DNA of 64,000 bases from Sporocytophaga sp. (GCF_017745095.1 NZ_JAGHZZ010000005.1:52235-116234), one strand, 5' to 3'; counted from the stretch's first letter, positions 52,482 to 63,465 are shown. The notes: generated by a model not told the origin, from the letters alone. Numbers and translations are program-made.

Positions 52482-55229
52482 ATGAAAAGGATTTTGACAG
52501 GTAATTCTTTATTGTCTTTGACTCTGACTTTGGTATTAAGTGTCATTGTTCAGTTTAATGCCTATTCACAGTTTCCATTCATTCAAAGGAAAACCTGGGA
52601 TGGCCCATATGATATAAAAATGATAGCTGCTCCTAATCTGGAACCTGTATATCTGGATCCTACTCAGGCAGCATTAAGCAAATTAAAGGCCGACAGTGTT
52701 ATAAAGCATTCGACAATGCTTATGTCCGGTAAGGAGTTGAATATTAACAATGCATATAAAGGAGGTAGTCCCTTTGTTAAGTTATCTGACCTTACAAAGC
52801 AAGCTGCTCAATGTCCTGATGTAAACAGTCCTTGTACTGTTGGATTGCCAACTCAAAGTCCCAATTCCTCATGTTCTGTGAGATATGGAAGTCCTTCTAA
52901 ATTACCAGACGTGTTTGTGAGCATGACTTATGCTGATTACGATAATGATCTCACCACCTTTAGCTCTTCAATGGCCGAACTAGAAATGTCTCCTTGCTCA
53001 GAGATTGAAGCAGCTTACCTTTACTGGACGGGCAGTTTGAAAGGAACTAATGATGATATAACACTATATACTCCTACTAAAAGTTATAACGGATCCGGAA
53101 ATGTATTTATCACTAACTCGTCGGCTTATCCTACAGTTAAATTCAAAATGCCAGGAGGGAATTACGTAAATGTTACAGCTCCTGCAGCAAATGTGAGAAT
53201 AGACGCGAAAAGATACTTATGTGTAGCGGATGTTACCAATCTTGTTCAGGGTGTGGGGAGTGGACAGTTTTGGGTGGGAAACATTCAGTCTTATCCGAAT
53301 GAAAGTGAAGGAGGTTCTTGCAGTGGATGGGTGTTGACTGTTGTTTTCAGGTCACCATTAAGCCCACCGAGATTAATATCATTATGGGATGGATTACAAA
53401 GCGTAGACAAAGGCAATTCTCAGGACTTTGTTTTGTCTGGCTTGCAAGCACCTGCAACAAACAATTTTAAATCTTATGTTGGATTTGCTGTTCTCGACGG
53501 TGAAAATCTTGCAGCACAGATTGGAAAGGTGGCTCCGGAAGGATTGGGATTTAAGACGAACAATGGAGGCGCTAATTTTGAAATCAACCCATATAAAACA
53601 GATCAGCCATTGTATAGACTATGGACTGATAACGGATATCCGGCGAATAGTAGTGGTTCTGACAATAAAGATGGGTGTAATAAACCGTTGTTTGACGCTA
53701 CTTGGGCGTCTGTGTATGATGGCATATCAAGTTCTCATATCAGCAGTTACAGTGAAAAGAACGGGAAGAATGGAAATGAAATAATAAGATTGCCATCAAA
53801 CCCCAATACATTAGGTTTAGATGCTCATCATATCAAACTTCCGGATGGAGCAGTGGCCCCTGGTGCCACCCAGGCTACTCTTACAGTCAATGCAGGTCCC
53901 CAGGGAGGTACCAATCCTTTCCTTGCCTATATTGCAATTGAGCGTTTGCAACCAAAACTCACAATGGCTAAATCAGCCGACAAAAATTCAACAGCTTTGA
54001 GCACTGATATCACCTACCTGTTACGAATCAAGAATGAAGGTAATGATAAGTCTTTAGGTGGGGACATTATTTATGATACACTTGATATAGCCACTGACTT
54101 TATTGCAGGATCTCTATTGTCAAAGTCTTACGTGAGTGGTGTAGCAACAAGCCCTGCTGGAATAAGTTTATTGTCTTCTGCAGATAATAGATTGAGGATT
54201 TCAGTAAGCCAAAGTATTAAAGCCGGTGACTCAATAGATATAAGCTTTAAGGTACGTGTTAAAGACTATACTTCGGATTTAAATCTATGGGATGTACAGT
54301 GTAAAAGGTCTATCACCAATACAGCTTATATTGATTATAAAACAATAAGTTCTGGTGTATTGCAAAGCAAAAGCAATGCAAATGACTGTGGGATAGGTTC
54401 AGAAACCAAAGTGTTGATATTCGATACGCAGCTTGGTAATTCACTGGTTAAGAAACTTGGTCCGTTTGATGCATCAGAATATATGAGTGAAGAAGTCATC
54501 AAACATTTGAGACTGGCCTTAATCAATGCGGGTGTGAATGCTGCAGATATTACGGATTATGATTTAAGGGATGAGTTTTATAACAGATTAAAGTCAGGAG
54601 AAATTTTTGATGCATCGTCTGCAGGCCTTAAATTTTATGCTGTTCGTGATTACGCAACCTCCGGCAATTGTCAGGAGATTTATGAGATAAGCTACTCTTT
54701 CAGTATACTGCCAGTTACCTTCCTGTCATTTGAGGGACAACATGAAAATGGAAGAAACGTTCTTTCCTGGTCTACCTTAAATGAAATAAACAACGATCGT
54801 TTTATAATTGAGAGGAGCATCAACGGCAGGGAGTTTGAACTTGTAGGAGTAGTAAAAGGCAGCGGTAATACATCTTCAATAAGTGAATATTATTTTTCAG
54901 ATATTGAACTTAATGAGTATGCATATTATTACAGAGTTAAACAGGTTGATGTCAATGGTATGTTTATGTTCAGCTCTGTTATTCAAATTGAAAACAATGT
55001 TCCTCAATGGCAGATATTTCCCAATCCTAATAATGGTAAGTTCTTTGTGAGATTTTTATCAAAGTCTTTCGAGCATATGGAAATATCAGATGCAACTGGA
55101 AAAATAATTCAGATGCTCGATTCATCAAGTCCTTCAGAGGTTTCAATAGAGGGTGTTGAAAGTGGAATATACTTTGCAAGGTTTTATACAACTAACTCAG
55201 TATATGTAAAGAAAATCATAGTCTACTGA
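52482..55229 (+). CDS. T9SS-exported protein with DUF11-like domain
   Basis: 915 residues from the ATG at 52482, which gives a signal peptide (MKRILTGNSLLSLTLTLVLS, cleaved after AYSQ); an upstream ATG would put a non-signal leader first. It has a large N-terminal beta domain (AYLYWTGSLKGTNDDITLYT, FVLSGLQAPATNNFKSYVGF), a DUF11-type bacterial conserved repeat (TMAKSADKNSTALSTDITYL, 500-615), an FN3-like stretch (LPVTFLSFEGQHENGRNVLS) and a T9SS sorting domain (WQIFPNPNNGKFFVRFLSKS to the end). Such proteins are surface or matrix components; I see no enzyme motif. Confidence 0.85.
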   Translation: MKRILTGNSLLSLTLTLVLSVIVQFNAYSQFPFIQRKTWDGPYDIKMIAAPNLEPVYLDPTQAALSKLKADSVIKHSTMLMSGKELNINNAYKGGSPFVKLSDLTKQAAQCPDVNSPCTVGLPTQSPNSSCSVRYGSPSKLPDVFVSMTYADYDNDLTTFSSSMAELEMSPCSEIEAAYLYWTGSLKGTNDDITLYTPTKSYNGSGNVFITNSSAYPTVKFKMPGGNYVNVTAPAANVRIDAKRYLCVADVTNLVQGVGSGQFWVGNIQSYPNESEGGSCSGWVLTVVFRSPLSPPRLISLWDGLQSVDKGNSQDFVLSGLQAPATNNFKSYVGFAVLDGENLAAQIGKVAPEGLGFKTNNGGANFEINPYKTDQPLYRLWTDNGYPANSSGSDNKDGCNKPLFDATWASVYDGISSSHISSYSEKNGKNGNEIIRLPSNPNTLGLDAHHIKLPDGAVAPGATQATLTVNAGPQGGTNPFLAYIAIERLQPKLTMAKSADKNSTALSTDITYLLRIKNEGNDKSLGGDIIYDTLDIATDFIAGSLLSKSYVSGVATSPAGISLLSSADNRLRISVSQSIKAGDSIDISFKVRVKDYTSDLNLWDVQCKRSITNTAYIDYKTISSGVLQSKSNANDCGIGSETKVLIFDTQLGNSLVKKLGPFDASEYMSEEVIKHLRLALINAGVNAADITDYDLRDEFYNRLKSGEIFDASSAGLKFYAVRDYATSGNCQEIYEISYSFSILPVTFLSFEGQHENGRNVLSWSTLNEINNDRFIIERSINGREFELVGVVKGSGNTSSISEYYFSDIELNEYAYYYRVKQVDVNGMFMFSSVIQIENNVPQWQIFPNPNNGKFFVRFLSKSFEHMEISDATGKIIQMLDSSSPSEVSIEGVESGIYFARFYTTNSVYVKKIIVY

Positions 55230-55426
55230 GCTATAGATTTATCAAGTGAGATTGAATCAGAATCAATGATGGGTTTTTGTTAATTGTCCTGCATTTTTCC
55301 AACTCTTTTTTATATTAAATAAAGAACGTCAAGGGCAGAAGTATTATAAAATTTCCAGGAATCCCGATTTCCTGTAATTGTTCAGTTTATATATTTATTT
55401 GCCGGAGAAATCATTATCTTAGGATT

Positions 55427-56524
55427 ATGAGAAACTTCGGCATTTTTTATTTAGCATTAGTTGTATTGTTTGCGTTATCAGTAAACCATCTTAAAGCACA
55501 AACAATTTCATTAACCAAGATAACGTCCCTAGGGCAAGGGGTCTCAGAAACTTCTGGGCTTTTGTATATAAATGGAAGAATATTTACGCACAATGATTCC
55601 GGAAATAAAGCAGAGTTATATGAACTTGATACAGCTTCAGGAGCTGTGAAGAGAAAAATAGTGGTGGCTAATGCTTCTAATGTTGATTGGGAAGATCTAA
55701 GTTCAGACGATAACTTTATTTACATTGGTGATTTTGGAAACAATAAGGGCGATCGTAAAAACTTAAGGATTTACAGGGTTTCCAGAGAACAATTATTATC
55801 TTCAGAAAACCTACTTGCAGATACAATCAGTTTTTCTTATAATGATCAGAAGACATTTTTACCCTCGCTTTATTCAACCAATTTTGATGCGGAATCATTT
55901 ATTGTTGCAGAAAGTAATATTTATGTATTCACTAAAAATTGGGGAAATTTCAAAACAAATATTTACAAGCTACCTTCTCTGCCCGGCAATTACCAGGCTA
56001 TTAAGACAGATAGCATAAATGTAAACGGACTTGTTACTTGTGCAACATTCAACCCCAGTGATAAAAATCTGATATTGGCAGGTTATACATTTTCAGAGGA
56101 CTTTTTGTGCAAAGTATATTTTGATAACGGCAACGCGGACTTGTTGCAGAGAATTACCATTAATAATGCTAGTGGTATTCAGATTGAAGGGATATGCTAC
56201 AGTGGAAATTATTATTACTTAAGCAATGAAACCTCTTCTGTATTATCTGCAAGTCTTTTTAAAATAAGTCTTTCAGACCTATTGACTGGCTTATTAGCAA
56301 ATAAAAACAATAAAAATATAATCTCTGGTCCGATCAATAATTTACTGATTTTAGAAGACAATAAGTACCAAATATCAGTTTTTGACAGTTCTGGAAAGAA
56401 AATGTTTTATGGGGCTTCATCTTCAATAGCAACTTCTGATTGGCCTTCAGGGTTGTATATAGCATACATTACCAATATTCAACTGAACTATACTTCTATT
56501 GAAAAGTTGTTTGTTGAACATTGA
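55427..56524 (+). CDS. secreted beta-propeller-like protein, possible T9SS cargo
   Basis: 365 residues. A signal peptide (cleaved near LKAQ) is followed by a repeated beta structure with an SGLLYINGRIFTHNDSGNKA start, DWEDLSSDDNFIYIGDFGNN and further blades, as in SMP-30-like or YncE-like propellers. The end (KMFYGASSSIATSDWPSGLY to LFVEH) resembles the last strands of a sorting domain, but no PNP motif stands in front, so export by T9SS is uncertain. Single gene; 197 bases separate it from the preceding T9SS gene. Confidence 0.65.
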   Translation: MRNFGIFYLALVVLFALSVNHLKAQTISLTKITSLGQGVSETSGLLYINGRIFTHNDSGNKAELYELDTASGAVKRKIVVANASNVDWEDLSSDDNFIYIGDFGNNKGDRKNLRIYRVSREQLLSSENLLADTISFSYNDQKTFLPSLYSTNFDAESFIVAESNIYVFTKNWGNFKTNIYKLPSLPGNYQAIKTDSINVNGLVTCATFNPSDKNLILAGYTFSEDFLCKVYFDNGNADLLQRITINNASGIQIEGICYSGNYYYLSNETSSVLSASLFKISLSDLLTGLLANKNNKNIISGPINNLLILEDNKYQISVFDSSGKKMFYGASSSIATSDWPSGLYIAYITNIQLNYTSIEKLFVEH

Positions 56525-56575
56525 TAATTAATGCAAAATCAGATTGAAAAATAAATATAATCACTGAATGTTATT

Positions 56576-57940
56576 ATGGGGAGAGCTGTCAATAAAGAAT
56601 CTTTGGGAAATGGTAAGATTGGAGCTTTTTCTCTTTGGGCAATTGGCGTTAGTCTAGTAATATCAGGAGAATCATTTGGATGGAATATCGGATGGAGTTA
56701 TACCGGTCCTTTTACCTTTTTTATTCCGTTCTTTATTTCGGCCCTTATGTATTATGCCTTGGTAAATTGTCTGGTTGAATTTGCCTGCGTTTATCCTCTG
56801 GCCGCTGGACCACATATATATGTTAAAAATGCTTTTGGAAAATCCTGGGGAGAGTTCATCTCACTGGCCTTGCTTATAGAGTTTTTATTCGCTACTCCTG
56901 CAATTGCAAATTCAATAGGAGAGTATTTAGGATTTTTGAATAATAACCTTGATTACTCCCCTTACATCGCTACCTGCTTCCTAACAATCTTCTGTTTAAT
57001 AAATCTTTTTGATTTAAATCTCAGTGTGCTTTTTGCAATTATTCTTACAATGCTTGCTTTAGTTGAGTTAATGATATATCAGGTGGGTGTTGTTCCGTAT
57101 TTTAATATTTCTAATCTGATAAAAAATAATTATGGAAGTGCAGATCTACTTTCTATGAGCAGGGCATTACCCTTTGCTATATGGATGTTTTTGGCGATAG
57201 AGGGCCTTTCTTTGTTTACAAGTAAAGTTCGTAAAGATAATTTCAGGAAGCATATTTCATTGGGGTATTTTGCTTCTTTCTGGACCTTACTTGTTTTTGC
57301 AGTTTTAATCCTTCTCCTGGCTGGGACAGGAGTAGGCTGGTCTGATGAAGCATGGTCTATAATAAGTAAAGATAGTCATCCCATGCCAGCGTCGCTTTCA
57401 ATGATACTCCCGGCCAATTCAGGACTAGTAAAGGTTTTTACATTTATAGGCTTATTCGGTTTGATTGCTTCTCTTCAAGGTGTATTGCTTGCAGCAACCA
57501 TACAACTGGAACACTTTTTTAAGAGAACTTCATTAACGGATAAACAAAAGCGTCTTTTAGCAACCGTATTAATCTATAGTATTTGTCTGATCGCAGTTTG
57601 GGGAAGTCAGACTTCATTTCTTATTGAGTTATCAGTATTAGGAGCAGTGAGTATGTATTTCGCAATCAGTCTAAGCCTTTTAAGGCTACGATCTTTAGGA
57701 GAAAGTAATTCTCATGCAACTATGGAAGGAAGGTGTGTTGAATTTAATTTAAATTATACTCATAATGATTTTAATAAAACAAAATCTACAACGTTTGCAT
57801 GGATAGCTTTATTGATATCATTTGTTAGTATTATTATTTTAAGTTATAGCTTGCCTATTGCAGCAGGCTTATTTTTTGTATTGATTATAATTTTTGGAAT
57901 AAAATATTTCAATTCAAAAGTAAAGGAATTTAAAGCTTAA
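56576..57940 (+). CDS. APC-family permease, ethanolamine-permease-like
   Basis: 454 residues with about 12 hydrophobic helices and no signal peptide. The N-terminal pattern SLWAIGVSLVISGESFGWNI and LVEFACVYPLAAGPHIYVKN, GKSWGEFISLALLIEFLFAT matches the ethanolamine-permease branch of the amino-acid/polyamine/organocation superfamily. It transports a small amine or amino acid across the inner membrane. No ammonia-lyase gene (eutBC) is near, so the ethanolamine assignment is a guess from family similarity. It is a lone gene, 51 bases after the preceding stop. Confidence 0.75.
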   Translation: MGRAVNKESLGNGKIGAFSLWAIGVSLVISGESFGWNIGWSYTGPFTFFIPFFISALMYYALVNCLVEFACVYPLAAGPHIYVKNAFGKSWGEFISLALLIEFLFATPAIANSIGEYLGFLNNNLDYSPYIATCFLTIFCLINLFDLNLSVLFAIILTMLALVELMIYQVGVVPYFNISNLIKNNYGSADLLSMSRALPFAIWMFLAIEGLSLFTSKVRKDNFRKHISLGYFASFWTLLVFAVLILLLAGTGVGWSDEAWSIISKDSHPMPASLSMILPANSGLVKVFTFIGLFGLIASLQGVLLAATIQLEHFFKRTSLTDKQKRLLATVLIYSICLIAVWGSQTSFLIELSVLGAVSMYFAISLSLLRLRSLGESNSHATMEGRCVEFNLNYTHNDFNKTKSTTFAWIALLISFVSIIILSYSLPIAAGLFFVLIIIFGIKYFNSKVKEFKA

Positions 57941-58093
57941 TTATTTCTTGATAATTAATAAATGTAACAGGTAGTCCTGAAGGTAAATGTTAAATTACTT
58001 CTGAATCGGAGTGGTTATAGTATCCTCTTTTTTTGTATCATTTACCACCTGTTTCAGAACGTGCCCTGTTACAATTAAGTACTACCGAAAGGT

Positions 58094-59728
58094 TTATTGT
58101 GCAATTACAAGCTTACCTTTTCCAATTATATTTCCATTAGTTTTAATCTGATAAACATACAATCCACTGTTAAGATTGTTACCAGTAAACTGGAATGTTC
58201 CAGATGTTGCCTCGAATGAATTTACCGTATTACCTGTAACGTCCATAATTTCTACTGTAGCAGCAGAAGCATCTCCGTTGAAGATAATATTAACTTCACT
58301 GCCATTATTTAAAATGTTTGGAGCCAACACTGCGTTCATTGTTTCAACAGGAGTGGTGGTATTAGCTAAAGTTCTTGCAGAAGATAATATTTTAACACTC
58401 CATAGCTCTCTTCCGAAATCTGGATTAGTTGCAGAGAAGAATAGATCATCGTTAGATACAACAAAATCTTGAGGGTTTGATGAACCTGTACCTTGACTGA
58501 TATCTTCAAGAAGTGAAGTACCTTCTGTATTTCCATTGGTAATCCATATTTCAGCACCTTGAGCTGCAGTCTCGGCTCTGAAATATAATGCATCATTAAA
58601 GATAGTTAAAAAAGAAGGAGTGCTTGAAGCTGTACCAGGATTGATATCTTTTAGCAAAGTCGTTCCTGCATTTGTACCATTTGATTTCCAAAGTTCTGTT
58701 CCAAAATCTGAAGTGGTAGCTCTAAAGTAAATTGTATCACCCCATACTTTCATCTGATCAGGTGTTGATGAAGCATTTCCGGGATTGATGTCTTTTACTA
58801 ATAATGTTCCTGCAGCATTACCATTTGTTTTCCAAAGCTCAGATCCATTTACACCATCATTGGCTCGGAAGTACATTACTTGGTTAAGTTTAACGAAATA
58901 TGCAGGATCTGAAGAGGCTCCACCTGGATTAATATCTATTACTAAGGATGTAGCTTCAGTAATAGCATCCATTTTCCAAAGCTCAGTTCCGTGAGTTCCA
59001 TCATTTGCAGTAAAATATAAATCTCCAAATGAGAACTTTAAAACTGAAGGATTAGAAGATCCAGCACCTGGATTGATATCGCTTACCAGCATTGTTCCTG
59101 CATTCGTTCCGTCTGTTTTCCAAAGCTCAGTTCCTTGGTCTTTTGTTGTAGCTTTGAAATATACTTTATCACCTATTAGTGTAAATGCTGTAGGTCTTGA
59201 AGATCCTGAACCTTCATTGATGTCTTTCAAAAGTTTAGTGCCATTTGTAGTACCATCTGTAATCCATAATTCGCGGCTGATAGCGCTTTTGTATGCAGAA
59301 AAATAAACCAGGTTGTTTATTACTTTTATGTCTGTTGGTTCAGAGGAAGCAACACCTGCGTTGATATCTTTCAAAAGAACAGTACCGTTTTTGGTTCCGT
59401 TACTTTTCCAAAGCTCAATACCTTTGTCACTTGTAGCTGCAGTGAAAAGCAAAGTACCCTTAAAGTTCACTAGTTTAGGAGCATCAATAGTTGGGGCAAA
59501 TCCATTTTTTAACATAACGGTCCCATTTGGAGTTCCGTTACTTTTCCATAATTCAGTATTGTTGTTCACCATGAAATATACTGTTCCATTAATGTTAACA
59601 ATAGAAGATGGAGATGATCCTGTAGACCCGTTTTCAATATCAAGTACCATGTTTGTTGCTACCTGTGCTTTCGAGGCAAAGCTGGTAAACATAAGTGCCA
59701 TTGAGAGTGCGATAAATGTTTTTTTCAT
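58094..59728 (-). CDS. T9SS-exported ELWxSNG-repeat protein
   Basis: 544 residues. A signal peptide (cleaved near SKAQ) is followed by about nine repeats of ~45 residues with the pattern ELWKSNGTxxGTxLLKDINP and a short linker with VYFxAxTxDxG (for example ELWKTDGTNAGTMLVSDINP, ELWKTNGNAAGTLLVKDINP). These ELWxxDG repeats resemble beta-propeller blades in secreted proteins of Bacteroidota and cyanobacteria; the role is unknown. The last ~80 residues are a T9SS sorting domain, ending in LYVYQIKTNGNIIGKGKLVI. A divergent or unrelated gene lies on each side. Confidence 0.82.
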   Translation of the reverse strand: MKKTFIALSMALMFTSFASKAQVATNMVLDIENGSTGSSPSSIVNINGTVYFMVNNNTELWKSNGTPNGTVMLKNGFAPTIDAPKLVNFKGTLLFTAATSDKGIELWKSNGTKNGTVLLKDINAGVASSEPTDIKVINNLVYFSAYKSAISRELWITDGTTNGTKLLKDINEGSGSSRPTAFTLIGDKVYFKATTKDQGTELWKTDGTNAGTMLVSDINPGAGSSNPSVLKFSFGDLYFTANDGTHGTELWKMDAITEATSLVIDINPGGASSDPAYFVKLNQVMYFRANDGVNGSELWKTNGNAAGTLLVKDINPGNASSTPDQMKVWGDTIYFRATTSDFGTELWKSNGTNAGTTLLKDINPGTASSTPSFLTIFNDALYFRAETAAQGAEIWITNGNTEGTSLLEDISQGTGSSNPQDFVVSNDDLFFSATNPDFGRELWSVKILSSARTLANTTTPVETMNAVLAPNILNNGSEVNIIFNGDASAATVEIMDVTGNTVNSFEATSGTFQFTGNNLNSGLYVYQIKTNGNIIGKGKLVIAQ

Positions 59729-60026
59729 AATGTGAGATTAAGTGGATTAAGTAATGCTCAAAATTATGATCAAGGATTTTGAAATTAGGAAAAGAATTGT
59801 CAATTGTTGGTTATTGAATTATTATAAAATTCGGAAGCTAATGTTATTGAAAGGAAGAAGGATGGATTGATTAAAATTCTTTGAAAGCCTTGCTATTATG
59901 CATCTTCAGAGGGATAAATTTGGAGGATTTGTGATAAAAAATACTAGCAATAGTCATGAAAAAGATCCTTGCAGAGTTGAATATAAATAAAGCTTTCTAA
60001 GCTTGAATTTTAATATGGTTTATAAT
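59729..60026. other. gap without recognised signal
   Basis: About 298 AT-rich bases between two minus-strand T9SS genes. They should carry the promoter of the ELW-repeat gene (its ATG is at 59728). No hairpin, repeat or small gene stands out except the terminator at 60027. Confidence 0.4.
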
Positions 60027-60056
60027 AAAAAAACCGGTTTTAAAACCGGTTTTTTT
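60027..60056 (-). terminator. perfect palindromic terminator
   Basis: AAAAAAACCGGTTTT joined to AAAACCGGTTTTTTT, a 30-base palindrome with T-runs on both strands, 13 bases past the stop of the gene at 60070. Confidence 0.85.
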
Positions 60057-60069
60057 ATTTAAGATACTT

Positions 60070-63000
60070 TTATCTGTTTTTAATTAATTTATATCGTTCT
60101 ATAATATCTCCTATAGTTAGCTCCAGAATATAAACACCATTAGGTAATGATTCTCCAAATGTTAATTTACCGTTTCCGGAGATCGATATTCCACCTTCAA
60201 TTAATAATCCTGAGATAGAATAAACCTTTAATAAACCTCGGTTGTCGGAAGGATTATTGAACTGGATATTGAAACTGTTATCAGTTGGATTTGGATATAT
60301 TTTAAGGGAATTATCAGAATGATGATTAATGCTTCTTACAGGAGAGAAGTAGAAATCCCCGTTATAGTCCACTTGTTTTAACCTGTAATATACAATACCT
60401 GAAGGTGATTGGATATCAGTAAAGGAATATGAAAGGAGGATAGAAGAATTTCCACTTGCATTTACTTTTCCTATATCTTCAAAGTCTGTACCATCTGATG
60501 ATGTCTGAATAATAAAGTATGAAGCATCTTTTTCTGAGATTGTCTGCCATGTTAATATTGCAACTCCTTTGTTCTCCGACACATTGAAGTTCAGAAGTTG
60601 CACTGGTAACACACAGTTTACACTGTTCACATCAACTGTCTTAGTCACAGAATAGACAGCTCCAAAACTTAGGTCATCCATTGCAAAAGCATTAGGAAGG
60701 TTATTGGCCGGTTGGTTTACACTTCTCAATTCGAGATTAACAGGTCCTGTTGTATTTGCAGTCCATGTAGCTGTTACATTATGCCAATTGTTATCAAGAG
60801 GCAATTGTATGTATTTTACGAATTGATTGTTTATATATAAGGCAAGTTTTGTAGTTTTTGCCCCATTAGGATAAATGGCACTGGCTGAAGTATCCGGGCT
60901 TGCCTTTGTGAATTCATTTAACGCATTAGTGAACCATCCTGAAAATCCAAATTCCGTTCCATTTGTTACATTTACAGAAGCTCTGTATGCTACTGTTCTA
61001 GTGGCATCATACCTTGAATCACCCATAAAATAATTCGGGGTTGCTGTACCGGTAGTATGGTCGTTGACGCTCTTGTAAAATACAGGAGAAGTAGTTGGTA
61101 CTGGTCCTACAGCATAATTACCCGGATTCATTGCTGAAGTTGCATTGGCAGCAGTATAGGTTGTTGAAAAACCTGTATTTCCCTGAGAAAAATCACCATT
61201 TACAATTTGGTTGCTGAAAATGAATTTCGCAGAAGCTGTAAACTGTGTACTTTTGGCAGTTTCCGATTTTGCCTTTGTGATAATATTTGTTGGGCTCTTA
61301 ATAGCATTAGTAGTTCCGGGTGTGCCCAACGTTGTATTTCTCCAGTACTGGAATATTCCGTTTGTCGTTGCATTTAACGTTACCGAATCTCCGCTACAAG
61401 CACTTACTGTTGCAGATATATCAAAACAGTCCTTGATTGTGATAGTAATTGTATCTTTCTGAGTGCCTGGAGCCCCGAATGATATGTCGTCTAGAGCAAA
61501 ATCATGTCCTCCTGTTGCACTTCCCTGGTATATTTCTGAAAGTTTAAGTTTGACACTTCCACTGTTAGGTCCTGAATTCCAGACAGTACTGATTTTTTGC
61601 CATAAACCGACAGTTGCACTTAAGACAGGAGTAGATGCAAATGCAGGAACATCGTTAATATATAGCATTATTTGAGGCAATGGATTATTTGCAACATTGG
61701 TTGCATTATTATTTATTCCTGTTACTCCAGGAGGAATAACATAATTTATGTCGCCTTCAGCATTAAAATTGGTAACCCAGGCAGCAAATTCATAGTTTGT
61801 GTTTGGTTCTACTATCACATCCTGACTCCAAAGGTATTTGTTTTGGCCAGGTATAGGTCCTTCTTTGGAATCAACATACAAAAACTTTCCTGTACCTGTA
61901 GTGTGGTCTTCAATTGGCAACCATGCCTGAAAACCTGGCCAAAAGACGTAATTATTTATCGTGTAGTTTCCCACGCCTATCGTAAGACCTTTTCGTGCCG
62001 GGTATCCGATAGCGTAATTTACTGTAATTGAAGTAGCTCCGGATGGATCTTTATATATGTAATAAGTGCTTGGATTTACCTGAACATTCCCCAATTCAAA
62101 ATCACCGTTTATAATTTGGTTTCCCACCGGAACCTCTCCTACAACAGGAATCTTGTAAGTTCCGGTAGCGGTAGGGCTGAATGTAGGAGTAGGAGAAGTT
62201 GTACTGCTAAGATTAGTTCCCGGTGGTCCCCAGTTAACTGGACCTGTAGCACCCTTTGCAAGCAGGTTTACAGTCTCGCCAAGACAAACAGGGGAGGTTT
62301 TATCAGCCTCAGCAAATAATATTCTTTTTTGAATCCACATTTGGTCGCTTTTTATACAACTTGTTTTGGAGATATGGGTACTGCTTTCTGCCACCTCTAC
62401 AGTATATTTCCCAAATGCTGAAACTGTTATGGAGTTCTTTCCCGCGCCTTCAAAAGATGCTCCCAAAGGAAGGCCATCTTTATACCATTTGTAGTAAAAT
62501 CCAGTCTGCAGTGGTGTAGACAATGTAATATTGGGTGGAATTGAAGTAACAATATTGGAACCTGTACTACTCTTGACAGAGGGTTGGTTTACATTGGCAG
62601 GTACACAGCAACCTGCTGAATTAGGAGTAATTGTAACTGTTTCTGTAGGACAAAGGGTTGTAATGTTTAAATCAAAAATACCTGGTACTTTATTCGTTTG
62701 GCCAGATATAGTCTTAGCTGCAGTTCCATAATTTAAAGTAGTAGTCCCTCCTATAGTATAAGTAGGTGATATAGGCGCAGCATTATTAAACCATTCAAAA
62801 CCGCTAACTTGTTTGCTTCCAGTTTTTTCTGTTCCATCCGTTGTAATTACTCTTATTGTTCCAGATCCTGCACCTGCCGTAATTCCTTGTTCTGAGGCTG
62901 TTTTCATCACAGGAATTGTTACAAGGAAGATAGTATTATCACTTGTTGGTTTCAATTCGGAACATTTAGCATAATACCATTGAGAATAACTACCACCAGC

Positions 63001-63465
63001 AGCTACTTTAAAACTAAACTCATCGGTCGCACTACAAGCACTATACAATTTAACCGCTACAGTCAATGAGTTTAGTTTGAAATCAGTTGTTGTGGTATAG
63101 GGTAATGAAAAAGGGGTTGTATTATCATTCGCGCCTCCCATACTTCCAACATTTGTCGGAGCAACTGGGCCACCCGAATTTTTAACTTGCTTTTGGAAAT
63201 AAAAAGTTTCTGACGCACCTAATGGTGCAGGGTACGTCATATCATAACCATTACCGAGTTTAAGTGTGTCATTCACAGTAGGAGTCAAATCGAACCAGAA
63301 GAAGTCGGTATTGGCCGTAGGTGTAGCATTTATTTTTACCTGAGGTTGTTGGCCAGGGCACTGATTTACAATTGTATAAGGTTCAAGTGTGCATTGTGCA
63401 AATCCTTCATTGGCAAAGAATATATAGAATAACAGACATGCTGAGGTAAATAAACTCCTTTTCAT
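60070..63465 (-). CDS. large T9SS-exported protein with paired jelly-roll-like domains
   Basis: 1131 residues with a signal peptide (cleaved near GFAQ). It carries Ig-like/SprB-like segments (about 20-440) with conserved CC in VTITPNSAGCCVPANV, then two jelly-roll-like, carbohydrate-binding-type modules that start QIINGDFELGN (about 455) and QIVNGDFSQGN (about 760); each has a HTTGT and LDDISFGA/MDDLSFGA signature. An FN3-like segment (VQLLNFNVSENKGVAILTWQ) and a T9SS sorting domain (SLKIYPNPTDNSFNIQFNNP to the end) follow. It is probably a glycan-binding surface protein. No enzyme motif is visible. Confidence 0.85.
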   Translation of the reverse strand: MKRSLFTSACLLFYIFFANEGFAQCTLEPYTIVNQCPGQQPQVKINATPTANTDFFWFDLTPTVNDTLKLGNGYDMTYPAPLGASETFYFQKQVKNSGGPVAPTNVGSMGGANDNTTPFSLPYTTTTDFKLNSLTVAVKLYSACSATDEFSFKVAAGGSYSQWYYAKCSELKPTSDNTIFLVTIPVMKTASEQGITAGAGSGTIRVITTDGTEKTGSKQVSGFEWFNNAAPISPTYTIGGTTTLNYGTAAKTISGQTNKVPGIFDLNITTLCPTETVTITPNSAGCCVPANVNQPSVKSSTGSNIVTSIPPNITLSTPLQTGFYYKWYKDGLPLGASFEGAGKNSITVSAFGKYTVEVAESSTHISKTSCIKSDQMWIQKRILFAEADKTSPVCLGETVNLLAKGATGPVNWGPPGTNLSSTTSPTPTFSPTATGTYKIPVVGEVPVGNQIINGDFELGNVQVNPSTYYIYKDPSGATSITVNYAIGYPARKGLTIGVGNYTINNYVFWPGFQAWLPIEDHTTGTGKFLYVDSKEGPIPGQNKYLWSQDVIVEPNTNYEFAAWVTNFNAEGDINYVIPPGVTGINNNATNVANNPLPQIMLYINDVPAFASTPVLSATVGLWQKISTVWNSGPNSGSVKLKLSEIYQGSATGGHDFALDDISFGAPGTQKDTITITIKDCFDISATVSACSGDSVTLNATTNGIFQYWRNTTLGTPGTTNAIKSPTNIITKAKSETAKSTQFTASAKFIFSNQIVNGDFSQGNTGFSTTYTAANATSAMNPGNYAVGPVPTTSPVFYKSVNDHTTGTATPNYFMGDSRYDATRTVAYRASVNVTNGTEFGFSGWFTNALNEFTKASPDTSASAIYPNGAKTTKLALYINNQFVKYIQLPLDNNWHNVTATWTANTTGPVNLELRSVNQPANNLPNAFAMDDLSFGAVYSVTKTVDVNSVNCVLPVQLLNFNVSENKGVAILTWQTISEKDASYFIIQTSSDGTDFEDIGKVNASGNSSILLSYSFTDIQSPSGIVYYRLKQVDYNGDFYFSPVRSINHHSDNSLKIYPNPTDNSFNIQFNNPSDNRGLLKVYSISGLLIEGGISISGNGKLTFGESLPNGVYILELTIGDIIERYKLIKNR

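Noticed and set aside
58094..59728. Regular ~135-bp repeats as a second CRISPR-like array
   Set aside because: They are in-frame coding repeats of the ELWxSNG protein with no spacer-like unrelated inserts.
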